From: Enterococcus sp. CSURQ0835
GTDB taxonomy: Bacteria; Bacillota; Bacilli; Lactobacillales; Enterococcaceae
Assembly: GCF_902706605.1 (NCBI RefSeq)
Contig: NZ_CACSLH010000015.1
Coordinates: forward strand, 1 to 64,000
Direction: 5' to 3'
Length of the DNA stretch: 64,000 nucleotides
Shown here: positions 1-8,133 of the stretch, one piece after another
Numbering within the stretch: the stretch's first letter is position 1
How the letters are laid out: every line of letters begins with the position of its first letter
Program-made: the position numbers and the translations under genes
The notes under the pieces: model-generated
Seen by the model: only the letters and a program-made list of their open reading frames with translations
What the model was told of the DNA's origin: nothing
The model's database searches: none

Positions 1-36
1 GCAATGAACCTCAAAAAATTAGCCAGTTGGCTATAA
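1..36 (+). CDS. C-terminal tail of a gene cut by the window edge, possibly a transposase
   Basis: One frame is open from the first base and reads AMNLKKLASWL before a TAA stop at 34-36. An Ala-Met-Asn-Leu-Lys-Lys-Leu-Ala ending resembles the C-termini of DDE transposases of IS1182-like elements, but eleven residues cannot prove it. Two hairpins follow directly, as at the end of many insertion sequences. It could equally be the end of any other protein. Confidence 0.35.
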   Translation, partial: AMNLKKLASWL

Positions 37-108
37 ACCATACCTAATAAGCGGGTCGAGTTACCCGAAACTATTGAAAAAGTACTAACAAAATACATAT
101 AAAAGTAA

Positions 109-153
109 AAATCCCTTTTCGAAACCATATTAACTGGTTCTGAAAAGGGATTT
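109..153 (+). terminator. Intrinsic terminator after the partial gene
   Basis: A long inverted repeat pairs AATCCCTTTTC and AACC with GGTT and GAAAAGGGATT, with a short T run. It sits 70 bases after the stop at 36 and could be part of an insertion-sequence end. Confidence 0.6.
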
Positions 154-165
154 GTCTACAGTCTG

Positions 166-192
166 AGGCCTTCCGATTCGGAAGGTCTTTTT
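166..192 (+). terminator. Second intrinsic terminator
   Basis: CCTTCCG-att-CGGAAGG is followed by a run of six T. Together with the hairpin at 109-153 it isolates the surface-protein gene from upstream transcription. Confidence 0.75.
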
Positions 193-629
193 TCATCTAC
201 TTAGATAAGAAAAAATTAGATGAATACCATCGTTCTTACTCAGAATCTGACTAGCGGGCGTCCCAAAATTAGTTTTTCCATTACCTGCATGGGATTCTTA
301 ACTTCGCTACTAAGTAACCTGCAAGAAGTCCTATTTTTAAAAACAACTAGGTGAACTATCAACATTCATCTACAATCAAAACAACTAGTTTTATTCTAAA
401 TCATGCATATTTTTTTAAATATATGAAACATCATGATACAATTACAATACGATTAGTTTTCGGGTAGATAATAAGCGTAAAAAACTCTTTGTTCTTTAAT
501 GAAATATTACTTATTACAAAGTATTTTCTATGTCTATCTTCTCGTCTATTCTGTCGAAAAAAAGCGTTGTAGTTTTAATGGAGGCCAAAATACTCATTAT
601 GAATACAGGAAAAAAAAGGAGGGTTCAAG
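193..629 (+). promoter_or_regulatory. Long AT-rich leader of the surface-protein gene with an extended -10
   Basis: No convincing gene is seen here. The best promoter is TGATACAAT at 434-442 (extended -10, hexamer 437-442) with a weak -35 TTTAAA at 414-419, which would leave a leader of roughly 180 bases. A strong AAAGGAGGG Shine-Dalgarno precedes the ATG at 630. Confidence 0.4.
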
Positions 630-3293
630 ATGAAAAGAAAAGATTATCGTAAAATGATGAATACTCGAGCGAAACAAAAAAAGCGAACAAAAATGCTCAT
701 TGCAGGAACGATGCTAGCAACCCCTTTGATGATGACCGTGCCAAATTCCATCATAGCAAATGCCCAAGAGTCAGCCTATGGTGTAAATGTTAAACAGGCG
801 GGATACGTTAAAATTGGCGAGCAAAAGATTGAGGTTCCAATCTCAGCCTCTGTTACTATGATTAATAGTTCTTATATTAGTATCGGTGGAAAAAGGTACT
901 ACTATGCTGGAGCAAGTGAATTGATTTTTAAGAATGTTACCGTTACTAGAAAGGCTAATATCCACAGTATTTCTGGTCTAGAAACAATCATTTTTGAAGA
1001 CTGTAAATTTCCTGAAGGAGCACAGGTGTATAACAACAATCAATTAACTCGGTTCGTTGTGAAAGGCTGTTCTTTTGATAAAGGTTTAGAAGTGAATGGT
1101 AATGGTTCACTTGGCTTTTTAGAAGCGATCGATTCTGAATTTAATCATCTTAATACGTTCGACCGTCCAATCCATACCCATGGAAATAAGCTTGGATTCG
1201 AATTACAATTTGAAAACTGTAAACTCAATAATGGTACTGTCCACAATCATGAGATTAAGAATGATCAAGGAGCAACCTGGTTTGGAAAAGTTGGGGATGA
1301 TTCAACTGCAGGTGCTAGCCCAACTCTTCCTACTGAAACTACTGAACGTGCTATTTACGTCAATGGCGTTCAGTTGACTGACAATAACGGTACACCAATA
1401 GTCTTTCCAAAAATTCGAATTTCCTACATCGATGCTGGAAATATAATGCTAATCATCGACTACGTTACCGGTCGCACGATCAAAGAAATTCCAAACCCAA
1501 CCAGTTTAGTTTTAGACGGCATTGAAGCAGAATATGTGGATGTTAATCATGTGAATAGTTTGAAATCGATTGAAATCAAGAATTCAATTTTTGACACACA
1601 TTTTGCTGCAAGCGATATTGAGGACCTAGAATCGATTTCGATCACAAACGCGTCATTTGGTGATTATATACATGCGACACTTAACCCTAATCTAAAAAGT
1701 GTCAAAGTTAAACAGGTTACAACAAGAAACTATTTAACAATCAATAATTGTGGTAGCGTGCAAATCGACATTGAGGACACTATTGTGGGTAGCTACATTG
1801 ACCTAGCCATGGCACCTAATTCCACATTTTCTTTAAAAAATACAAAGGCTGGGAAGTATCTCGTTTATAACGGTAATGGTGTCGCTATGTTGGGAGACCT
1901 CGATGATGATGGTGACGCTGACACGGATACCGACACAGATACCGATACCGACACAGATACCGACACGGATACCGATACCGATACCGATACCGACACAGAT
2001 ACTGATACGGATACCGATACCGACACAGATACTGATACGGATACGGATACGGATACCGACACAGATACCGATACCGACACGGATACCGATACCGACACGG
2101 ATACCGACACAGATACCGATACTGATACCGATACCGATACTGACACCGATACCGATACCGATACCGATACCGACACGGATACCGACACAGATACCGATAC
2201 CGATACCGACACGGATACTGACACAGATACCGATACTGATACCGATACCGATACCGACACAGATACTGATACTGATACTGATACTGATACTGATACCGAT
2301 ACGGATACTGACACAGATACTGATACTGATACTGATACTGATACTGATACCGATACCGATACTGACACCGACACGGATACCGACACAGATACCGATACCG
2401 ACACAGATACCGATACTGATACCGACACAGATACTGACACGGATACCGACACAGATACTGACACGGATACCGATACCGACACGGATACCGATACTGATAC
2501 CGATACCGATGCCGATACCGACACGGATACTGATACCGACACAGATACCGATACCGATACCGACACGGATACTGATACCGACACAGATACCGACACGGAT
2601 ACCGATACCGACACAGATACGGATACGGATACTGACGCTGATGCCGACGCTGATGCTGATGCCGATGCCGACGCTGATGCCGATGCCGATGCCGATGCTG
2701 ATGCCGATGCCGACGCTGATGCTGATGCCGATGCCGACGCTGATGCTGATGCCGATGCCGACGCTGATGCTGATGCTGATGCCGATGCCGATGCTGATGC
2801 CGATGCCGACGCTGATGCTGATGCTGATGCCGATGCCGACGCTGATGCCGATGCCGATGCCGATGCCGACGCTGATGATAATCGCCAACCACCTTTAAAT
2901 ACAGGTAATGGTTCAAATAATGGCTCAGGAAACGGTTCCGGCACTAGTAATCTGCCTAATACACCAACCACTACCATCCCAGTTGGTAGCAACGCCAGCC
3001 GCTCGGGACTTCCAAACACAGGTAGTAGTTCAACTAATGGATCAGGAAACGGTTCCGGCACTAGTACCCTACCGAAAACAGCTACTAGTTTAAATAGTGG
3101 TTCAGGTAATGGCTCAGGTACTAGTAGCTTACCGAAAACAGGTAGTAATTTGAATAGCGGTTCAAGTAATGGATCAAGTGCTAACAACCTACCGAAAACA
3201 GGAGCAGTGGTTGACCCAACGCTAGCACTTACAGGACTTGGAGCGGTTTTAACTAGTCTTGGTCTATTCAAAAAACGCAATAAGAAAAAATAA
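630..3293 (+). CDS. LPXTG cell-wall-anchored surface protein with giant Asp-Thr/Asp-Ala repeat
   Basis: Predicted sortase-anchored adhesin or stalk protein of 887 residues. Residues 1-45 form a long basic signal peptide (ANA at 43-45). Residues about 50-425 are short beta-rich repeats of the form ITIxNxxF, in two halves (about 50-225 and 240-420), suggesting a beta-solenoid. An acidic GDLDDDGD segment leads into 119 Asp-Thr dipeptides (431-668, one replaced by Asp-Ala), then 40 Asp-Ala dipeptides (669-748). A Gly/Ser/Asn-rich region carries LPXTG-like motifs at 775, 794, 814, 834 and 854; only the last, LPKTG, is followed by a hydrophobic span and KKRNKKK, so it should be the sortase site. 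The start follows AAAGGAGGG. The acidic dipeptide tract plays the stalk part that Ser-Asp repeats play in Sdr/Clf proteins. The ligand is unknown. Confidence 0.9.
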   Translation: MKRKDYRKMMNTRAKQKKRTKMLIAGTMLATPLMMTVPNSIIANAQESAYGVNVKQAGYVKIGEQKIEVPISASVTMINSSYISIGGKRYYYAGASELIFKNVTVTRKANIHSISGLETIIFEDCKFPEGAQVYNNNQLTRFVVKGCSFDKGLEVNGNGSLGFLEAIDSEFNHLNTFDRPIHTHGNKLGFELQFENCKLNNGTVHNHEIKNDQGATWFGKVGDDSTAGASPTLPTETTERAIYVNGVQLTDNNGTPIVFPKIRISYIDAGNIMLIIDYVTGRTIKEIPNPTSLVLDGIEAEYVDVNHVNSLKSIEIKNSIFDTHFAASDIEDLESISITNASFGDYIHATLNPNLKSVKVKQVTTRNYLTINNCGSVQIDIEDTIVGSYIDLAMAPNSTFSLKNTKAGKYLVYNGNGVAMLGDLDDDGDADTDTDTDTDTDTDTDTDTDTDTDTDTDTDTDTDTDTDTDTDTDTDTDTDTDTDTDTDTDTDTDTDTDTDTDTDTDTDTDTDTDTDTDTDTDTDTDTDTDTDTDTDTDTDTDTDTDTDTDTDTDTDTDTDTDTDTDTDTDTDTDTDTDTDTDTDTDTDTDTDTDTDTDTDTDTDTDTDTDTDTDTDTDTDTDTDTDTDADTDTDTDTDTDTDTDTDTDTDTDTDTDTDTDTDTDTDTDTDADADADADADADADADADADADADADADADADADADADADADADADADADADADADADADADADADADADADADADADADDNRQPPLNTGNGSNNGSGNGSGTSNLPNTPTTTIPVGSNASRSGLPNTGSSSTNGSGNGSGTSTLPKTATSLNSGSGNGSGTSSLPKTGSNLNSGSSNGSSANNLPKTGAVVDPTLALTGLGAVLTSLGLFKKRNKKK
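1920..2873 (+). repeat. 6-bp-unit coding microsatellite, (GAYACN)n then (GAYGCN)n
   Basis: The first 714 bases encode Asp-Thr and the last 240 encode Asp-Ala. The third codon positions vary (all four Thr codons occur), and patterns such as GACACAGATACC recur, so the tract grew by duplication of larger blocks. Because the unit is 6 bp, length changes keep the reading frame and alter stalk length rather than switching expression off. Confidence 0.95.
2887..3206 (+). repeat. Tandem 60-bp repeats encoding 20-residue LPXTG-containing units
   Basis: LPNTG/LPKTA/LPKTG motifs at residues 794, 814, 834 and 854 are exactly 20 residues apart, each preceded by a Gly-Ser-Asn spacer. Degenerate units precede them at 775 (LPNTP) and 755 (PLNTG). 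Confidence 0.85.
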
Positions 3294-3328
3294 AACTACT
3301 ATTCAAAAGAAGTTAAGAAGTCATCCTA

Positions 3329-3366
3329 GTTCAAAGGAGTACCTATACTTGGGTACTCCTTTGAAC
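3329..3366. repeat. Perfect 15-bp inverted repeat after the surface-protein gene
   Basis: GTTCAAAGGAGTACC and its exact complement flank an 8-base loop. No real T run follows on either strand, so it may be a 3'-end stabiliser rather than a classical terminator. Confidence 0.6.
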
Positions 3367-3482
3367 TTACATAATGTTTCTTGTATCAACTTAAAAAAAC
3401 TAACAAATTTATCATGATATAATAATTATGATAGTATCATTGATTTAAAGATTAATAAAAAAACATGGATGAGGAGAAAAAT

Positions 3483-5252
3483 ATGGAGCGAAGAAAAACT
3501 GATATACTGAAAGACGCAAAGCAGCTCATGCAAAAGTATTCAGAACTGGAAAGCGGAGAACAAATTTTCTATGTAACCACTTGTAGTAATAATACTCGGG
3601 GAAAAACTTGGAGAACCAGTAGCAATACGTTTGAAAAAGCATGGCATAAAGTAGAACGCTACTTAAATAAAACGCCACAACTTCCTCGCTGGACACGCAT
3701 AGAATTTCAGGTCAAAACACAACGTATGTCCGCAGCCGCCGGAATCCGCCGATTCGCTCAAACGAAGCGCGGAAACTACTTTGGGCAAGGAATCGCCTTT
3801 CGAAATGATGGCAGTTGTAGTTTTCTCCAAGAAGAAATCAGCAGTAACGCTCTGCTCGTTCCTTATAAAGGACATAAAATGGGGCTGAATCATGCTAAGT
3901 TAGAGATGAACCTTGGAAACATTCGGGGATATATCAAACGGCGTAATCAACGAATCGTCCCAAATCCGCTAGCTTACTTTGACGCTGAGTGGGACTTATT
4001 CGAAACTCGTGGCATCATGATCGAAGATGGCATAATTCATACGTTAGAAACAGATTTTTTTGGCCGTGGCATGCGGAAAATCACAAAGGATAATCAACCA
4101 GAGATGTTGAAAGAAACGATTGAAACGGGAATGGACTTTCTTTTTGATCAAATCAAAGAAGATGGCTCTTTTATCTACGGCTATTATCCTGCATATAATA
4201 ATCCAGTTCGTGGTTACAATGGCGTGAGACATTTTTCAAGCTTGTATGCGTTACTGGAAACCCTCGAGTATTCTGATCTCAACAAGCGAACATATCCGCG
4301 TGAGAAATTACTGGAGAAAATCGACAAAGGTCTGGAATGGGGCTTGCTAAATTTATGCATTGAAGTTGACGGAATCCTTTATGTATCTGAAAAGATCAAA
4401 GATGGTCACGAATTAAAGCTTGGCGGACAGGCTCTAGGAATTTTAGCACTGGCAAAGTATGAAAGTCTAACTGGTGATGATCATTACCACCAAATCATGC
4501 TCAATCTAGTAGAAGGTTTAAGAGCATATATCGATGAAGAGGGTCGAACCGTCCACGTTCTGAATGAAGATTTATCCGTGCGAGAAGCTTTCCGAATTAT
4601 TTATTACAATGGCGAGGCTTTGTTTGCATTGATGCGGGCCTATCCACTGATAGGAGATGAACGATTGCTCAAGCTTGGGGAACTGTTGATGGATCGATAC
4701 ATCATTGAAGGTTACCAACGCTATCATGATCACTGGCTCAGCTATTCGGTAAATGAGCTCACTTTGTATTTACCAAAAAGAGAGTACTTTGAGTTTGGTG
4801 TGAAAAATGCATTGGAAAATCTGACTTTCATGGAAGAAAGAGACACGGCTTACCCAACCTTTTTAGAATTACTCTGTGCCGCTAATAAGATGTTTAAACG
4901 TATTGAAGAATCTCCTTTTGCAGGTGAATTATTCACAAATGATGAGTACCGTCGATTGCGGGAAGTTACGGAAAAGCGTGCACTTCACGAAATGCGAACG
5001 GGACATATGTGGCCTGAATATGCTATGTTTTTTGCTAAGCCAAAAACGATCGTCCATGGATTTTATTCTCGACATGATCGAACACGCATGAGAATTGATG
5101 ATGCAGAGCACTTCTTATCCGGTTTAATCAATTACACGTATTTACGAAATGATGTTGGCTATCATTTCAGTCATGATGATTCAAAACGAACTCACCTTGA
5201 ACCTGAAATGCAATGGACACAGCAAGAATATTCAATAACTCCTCAAACCTAA
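3483..5252 (+). CDS. Predicted cytoplasmic alpha/alpha-toroid protein (glycosidase/epimerase-like), function unknown
   Basis: A soluble protein of 589 residues with no signal peptide. ATG 3483 is chosen over ATG 3465 because AGGAG (3472-3476) lies 6 bases before it. The first 150 residues are basic (stretches such as KRRNQR). The remaining part has helical hairpins with Gly-rich turns (DGSFIYGYYP, LGGQALGILALAKYE, YYNGEALFALMRAYPLIGDE, HDHWLSYSVNELT) typical of (alpha/alpha)6 barrels such as six-hairpin glycosidases or sugar 2-epimerases. No catalytic residues can be assigned. A TATAAT with upstream TG at 3415-3423 gives it its own promoter, and it is separated by a hairpin from the surface-protein gene, so co-function with that gene is only a guess. 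Confidence 0.6.
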   Translation: MERRKTDILKDAKQLMQKYSELESGEQIFYVTTCSNNTRGKTWRTSSNTFEKAWHKVERYLNKTPQLPRWTRIEFQVKTQRMSAAAGIRRFAQTKRGNYFGQGIAFRNDGSCSFLQEEISSNALLVPYKGHKMGLNHAKLEMNLGNIRGYIKRRNQRIVPNPLAYFDAEWDLFETRGIMIEDGIIHTLETDFFGRGMRKITKDNQPEMLKETIETGMDFLFDQIKEDGSFIYGYYPAYNNPVRGYNGVRHFSSLYALLETLEYSDLNKRTYPREKLLEKIDKGLEWGLLNLCIEVDGILYVSEKIKDGHELKLGGQALGILALAKYESLTGDDHYHQIMLNLVEGLRAYIDEEGRTVHVLNEDLSVREAFRIIYYNGEALFALMRAYPLIGDERLLKLGELLMDRYIIEGYQRYHDHWLSYSVNELTLYLPKREYFEFGVKNALENLTFMEERDTAYPTFLELLCAANKMFKRIEESPFAGELFTNDEYRRLREVTEKRALHEMRTGHMWPEYAMFFAKPKTIVHGFYSRHDRTRMRIDDAEHFLSGLINYTYLRNDVGYHFSHDDSKRTHLEPEMQWTQQEYSITPQT

Positions 5253-5335
5253 ATTTAACATTGGCAAATACTATAAAAGAAAGCAATTACAGACCCGAAA
5301 GAAACTTTTATCGAACTTTCTGTTAGATATCCTTA

Positions 5336-5386
5336 GCGATTCATTCCCCACTTTTTAGATGGTGTGATGAATCGTTTTTATTTTTT
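5336..5386 (+). terminator. Intrinsic terminator after the toroid protein
   Basis: GATTCAT (5338-5344) pairs with ATGAATC (5367-5373), followed by GTTTTTATTTTTT. Confidence 0.65.
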
Positions 5387-5454
5387 GCTAATCAGTGAGC
5401 CTATTAAAATAGTTAGGATAAAAATGAATAATACTAAATATTCAGTATTTTTTA

Positions 5455-5512
5455 AAATAGACCCTATAAACAAAAACACTTTTTCTAGTGCTTTCATTTA
5501 CAGAGTCTATTT
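5455..5512 (-). terminator. Long hairpin at the 3' end of the DUF5648 gene
   Basis: The two 26-base arms differ at five sites, all transitions. On the minus strand each difference becomes a G-U pair, so the minus-strand RNA forms an uninterrupted 26-bp stem, while the plus strand would have A-C mismatches. It lies 31 bases beyond the stop of the minus-strand gene. A smaller AATACT/AGTATT hairpin with T run lies at 5430-5455 on the plus strand. Confidence 0.6.
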
Positions 5513-5543
5513 AATCAACTTCATCTATCGCGACGCTTTTTTA

Positions 5544-6068
5544 TTATTCAGCCGCAGTAGTCAAATAAGCTGTATAGGCGATTCCTTCTGCTTGCCAGCC
5601 GGCTTTGACTAACACATCTCTTTCCGCTTGACTCATAGTGAAATGATGGGAACCGACTTTGACATTTGGATTATATAAACGGTACATCGGCTCCCCTTCA
5701 TCTGCCGTGTAAAAACCCACGTGGTCTTCTTGCCAACCAAGTTTAACTAAGTTTTGTACTTCAGCAAAATTGATCGTGTAATGATGATCACCGACATTGG
5801 GATTGTACAAACGATAAGCGTAATTTTTATTGGAATGCGGTTCATACGGAACGTAACAAGCAGTCCCCTCATCTTTCCAGCCTAAGTTGACTAACAGATC
5901 CCGTTCGCTCAAACGCGGTGTAAATAAATGCTCACCGGAATTGGGATTGTACACGCGCAAGATCGCAAGCCGCGAACCAGTCGTAGTCGTTGGTGCAGCT
6001 AGTGCCTGACTACCAATAAAACAAATTCCTAAAAATGTCAGTGAGCTACCTAAAATAATTTTTTTCAT
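5544..6068 (-). CDS. Secreted protein with three DUF5648-type repeats
   Basis: A 174-residue exported protein. Residues 1-25 are a signal peptide ending SQALAA. The rest is three repeats of about 47 residues, each with the pattern RxYNPNxGxHxxT followed by ERDxLVxxGWxxEG, the signature of the DUF5648 repeat found at the ends of secreted hydrolases and surface proteins of lactic acid bacteria. No catalytic domain remains, so this is a stand-alone repeat module, perhaps binding sugar or cell wall. AAGGAG at 6080-6085 fixes the start. A second copy of the module occurs at 11493-12656 in the same window. Single-gene unit: the neighbouring gene upstream has its own terminator at 6174-6217. Confidence 0.8.
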   Translation of the reverse strand: MKKIILGSSLTFLGICFIGSQALAAPTTTTGSRLAILRVYNPNSGEHLFTPRLSERDLLVNLGWKDEGTACYVPYEPHSNKNYAYRLYNPNVGDHHYTINFAEVQNLVKLGWQEDHVGFYTADEGEPMYRLYNPNVKVGSHHFTMSQAERDVLVKAGWQAEGIAYTAYLTTAAE

Positions 6069-6173
6069 CTGATCAACACTCCTTCTTGTAATAATTTTTT
6101 CAAGTTTATCATGAATATAAAAAAATTAATCAATTAAATTAAAATAATTTAAACTTAAAGATTAATTTGCACT

Positions 6174-6217
6174 AAAAAAAAACGAAAATTCAGCGTAGCA
6201 TCACTCGCATTTTCGCT
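6174..6217 (-). terminator. Terminator of the hexosaminidase gene
   Basis: On the minus strand AGCGAAAAT pairs with ATTTTCGTT and is followed by a long T run. Confidence 0.8.
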
Positions 6218-6248
6218 TTTAAGTTCAGTTAATTTGAACGGTTTAGAT

Positions 6249-7385
6249 TTAGAGCAACCCTAGTTTTTCTTTCCATTCCAACACACGTTCAACCGATCGA
6301 TCCAATTGTTTTTCGCTATAGTGCCCGGCTTTGATCGCTTTGACTACATACGGGATCTGAGTGGCGTAACTCGATGACATCACTAGATCATTACCGGCTT
6401 TTAGTGCTTGCAGTCCCGCTTCATCTTGAGAAATAAAATCAGCTAACCCAGCCATATCCATATCATCGGTCATGACGACACCGTCAAATTTCAAGTCATG
6501 GCGAATGACTTGGTGAACATTTTTGGAGATAGAAGCTGGCATGTCAGGATCGATCGCGTTAACGATATTATGAGACACTAAAATACTATCTGCCCCTGCT
6601 TTGATCCCCGCTTCAAACGGTTTGAAATCATTTTGCTGCAACTCACTTAAAGGCCGGGTGTCCGTTACGATCTCCACGTGAGAATCTTTGTTGTTGCCGT
6701 AGCCGGGAAAATGTTTCAACGTCGAACCAATTTTATTTTTTTGCATCGCTTCAACACTTTTCGTTACATATTCACTAGTCCCTGCCGCATCTAATCCGAT
6801 CGTCCGATTGTAAATAAAGGACTCTGGATCGGTAGCGACATCGGCATCCGGTGCTAGTCCCGCATCAATCCCGATCTCATGAAACACTTTCGCCTTTGCA
6901 TCAATGTCTGCTACGATATTTTCCCAGCCGCCATTTTGATACAGCTCTTGCGGACTTTTGAAAGGCGTCTTCACGACATGGTTATAACTTAAGCGACTGA
7001 CATCTCCGCCTTCTTCATCAGACGCGATCAATAAAGGCGTTTTACTCGCAGCTTGATAATTTTCCACCTTTTTTTTCAAGGATTGAATCGTTTGGCCTTC
7101 CATATCACGATCAAATAAAATATAACCACCTAAATGGTATTGCTTGATGTCTTGGATTTGATTTTCAGCGGGCACCCGTACGAAAAACAACTGCCCGACT
7201 TTCTCTTCCAATGTCATATCAGTCAATAATTTTTTGGCTTTTGATTTTTCAGCAGATGCGCTGGTAGTTGTTTCAGTTTTTTTAGCGGGCTGACTAGTCT
7301 CGGCTTTTTTTTGCTGCCCACAACCGGCCAACAAGAAGACGCTCGCTGCGGCAATAAACATGCCGACTGCTACTTTTTTTGTCAT
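6249..7385 (-). CDS. nagZ: Lipoprotein beta-N-acetylhexosaminidase, glycoside hydrolase family 3
   Basis: Predicted to remove terminal N-acetylglucosamine from cell-wall muropeptides outside the membrane. The N-terminus is a lipoprotein signal with lipobox LLAGC (lipidated Cys22), followed by a Lys/Thr/Ser linker to residue 50. The GH3 barrel shows SDEEGGDVSR (122-131), KHFPGYG (224-230) with the Asp234-Ser-His236 dyad of NagZ enzymes, and the nucleophile in TDDMDM (Asp307). At 378 residues it has only the barrel domain, without the second domain of Bacillus NagZ. The usual PGHG is PGYG here. GGAGGAACTT precedes the ATG. Monocistronic, with terminators on both sides. Confidence 0.87.
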   Translation of the reverse strand: MTKKVAVGMFIAAASVFLLAGCGQQKKAETSQPAKKTETTTSASAEKSKAKKLLTDMTLEEKVGQLFFVRVPAENQIQDIKQYHLGGYILFDRDMEGQTIQSLKKKVENYQAASKTPLLIASDEEGGDVSRLSYNHVVKTPFKSPQELYQNGGWENIVADIDAKAKVFHEIGIDAGLAPDADVATDPESFIYNRTIGLDAAGTSEYVTKSVEAMQKNKIGSTLKHFPGYGNNKDSHVEIVTDTRPLSELQQNDFKPFEAGIKAGADSILVSHNIVNAIDPDMPASISKNVHQVIRHDLKFDGVVMTDDMDMAGLADFISQDEAGLQALKAGNDLVMSSSYATQIPYVVKAIKAGHYSEKQLDRSVERVLEWKEKLGLL

Positions 7386-7443
7386 AAGTTCCTCCTGTGT
7401 TACTTTCTCTGACTCATTGTATCATAATTTTCCATTCAAAAAG

Positions 7444-7473
7444 AAAAAAACACCCAGCCGCTTGACTGAGTGA
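7444..7473 (-). terminator. Terminator of the niaX-like gene
   Basis: On the minus strand ACTCAG pairs with CTGGGT, followed by a T-rich run. Confidence 0.7.
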
Positions 7474-7480
7474 ACTAAGT

Positions 7481-8089
7481 TTAGACTGCTTTGGCTTTTA
7501 ATTTTTCAGCTTTGGTCGCTTGATCAAAGATCGGTAAGTTGAAGTGTTTATACAACGCACCGGCAATAAAGTAGGCGATGTTGTAATCTACTAAACTGTG
7601 GATCGCGCCACCCACTCCCATCAGCACGAAGATCGTATACAAGTAACCTTGCGAATAAAAAGTGTCGGGCATATTTCCCATGAAATAAAAGGCACTGACG
7701 ACTAACATTTCAACTGCGGAATGTAACAGCGCGATCAAAAAATTAAACAGTTGAAAGCGTCCATTGGCTAATGTGAATTTGCCATCTTTAAAGACGATCT
7801 CCGGATGTTTTCGCAAATAATACGCACCTACGACTGCAAAGACGATATGCGACAACGCGCGTAATGCAATGATCGGTGATGTAGAAATAAAAAAGCCAAA
7901 CGCTGTCCCCAAGGTGACCGCTACTGCCATCGCTGGTGAAAAGAACATTGCGATAAAGACTGGGACATGACTCGCTAAAGTAAATGAAGCTGGCGGTACC
8001 ACGACTTTAGGCATCACTAACGGGATCAAGATCCCAAGACCGATCAACAGCGCCGAGATCGTTAAATTCCTGACTGAATTTGTTTTCAT
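7481..8089 (-). CDS. niaX: ECF transporter substrate-binding (S) component, NiaX-like
   Basis: An integral membrane protein of 202 residues with about six membrane segments. The N-terminus (VRNLTISALLIGLGILIPL) and the conserved small residues of helices 1-3 are typical of S components of energy-coupling-factor vitamin transporters. These use the shared EcfAA'T module, which is not in this window. Niacin is the likely substrate from overall resemblance to NiaX. The presence of pncA in the window is consistent with dependence on exogenous niacin or nicotinamide. The promoter has paired operator-like sites (8134-8184), as expected of a vitamin-repressed gene. Substrate assignment is less certain than the family. 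Confidence 0.65.
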   Translation of the reverse strand: MKTNSVRNLTISALLIGLGILIPLVMPKVVVPPASFTLASHVPVFIAMFFSPAMAVAVTLGTAFGFFISTSPIIALRALSHIVFAVVGAYYLRKHPEIVFKDGKFTLANGRFQLFNFLIALLHSAVEMLVVSAFYFMGNMPDTFYSQGYLYTIFVLMGVGGAIHSLVDYNIAYFIAGALYKHFNLPIFDQATKAEKLKAKAV

Positions 8090-8133
8090 TTTTTTCCTCC
8101 TATGATCACAGTTAAAATCAACGTCAACTGTTA

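Noticed and set aside
1920-2873. CRISPR-like array
   Set aside because: Units are 6 bp with no spacers and lie in a coding frame.
1833-3280. Long open frames on the minus strand (1833-2888, 1865-3280, 1885-2916) and in a second plus frame (1876-2898)
   Set aside because: They are products of the 6-bp repeat, which lacks stops in most frames. They encode only low-complexity dipeptides and have no ribosome sites.
5364-5612. 82-residue plus-strand open frame
   Set aside because: It begins in the terminator of the toroid gene, spans the strand-biased hairpin and overlaps the DUF5648 gene.
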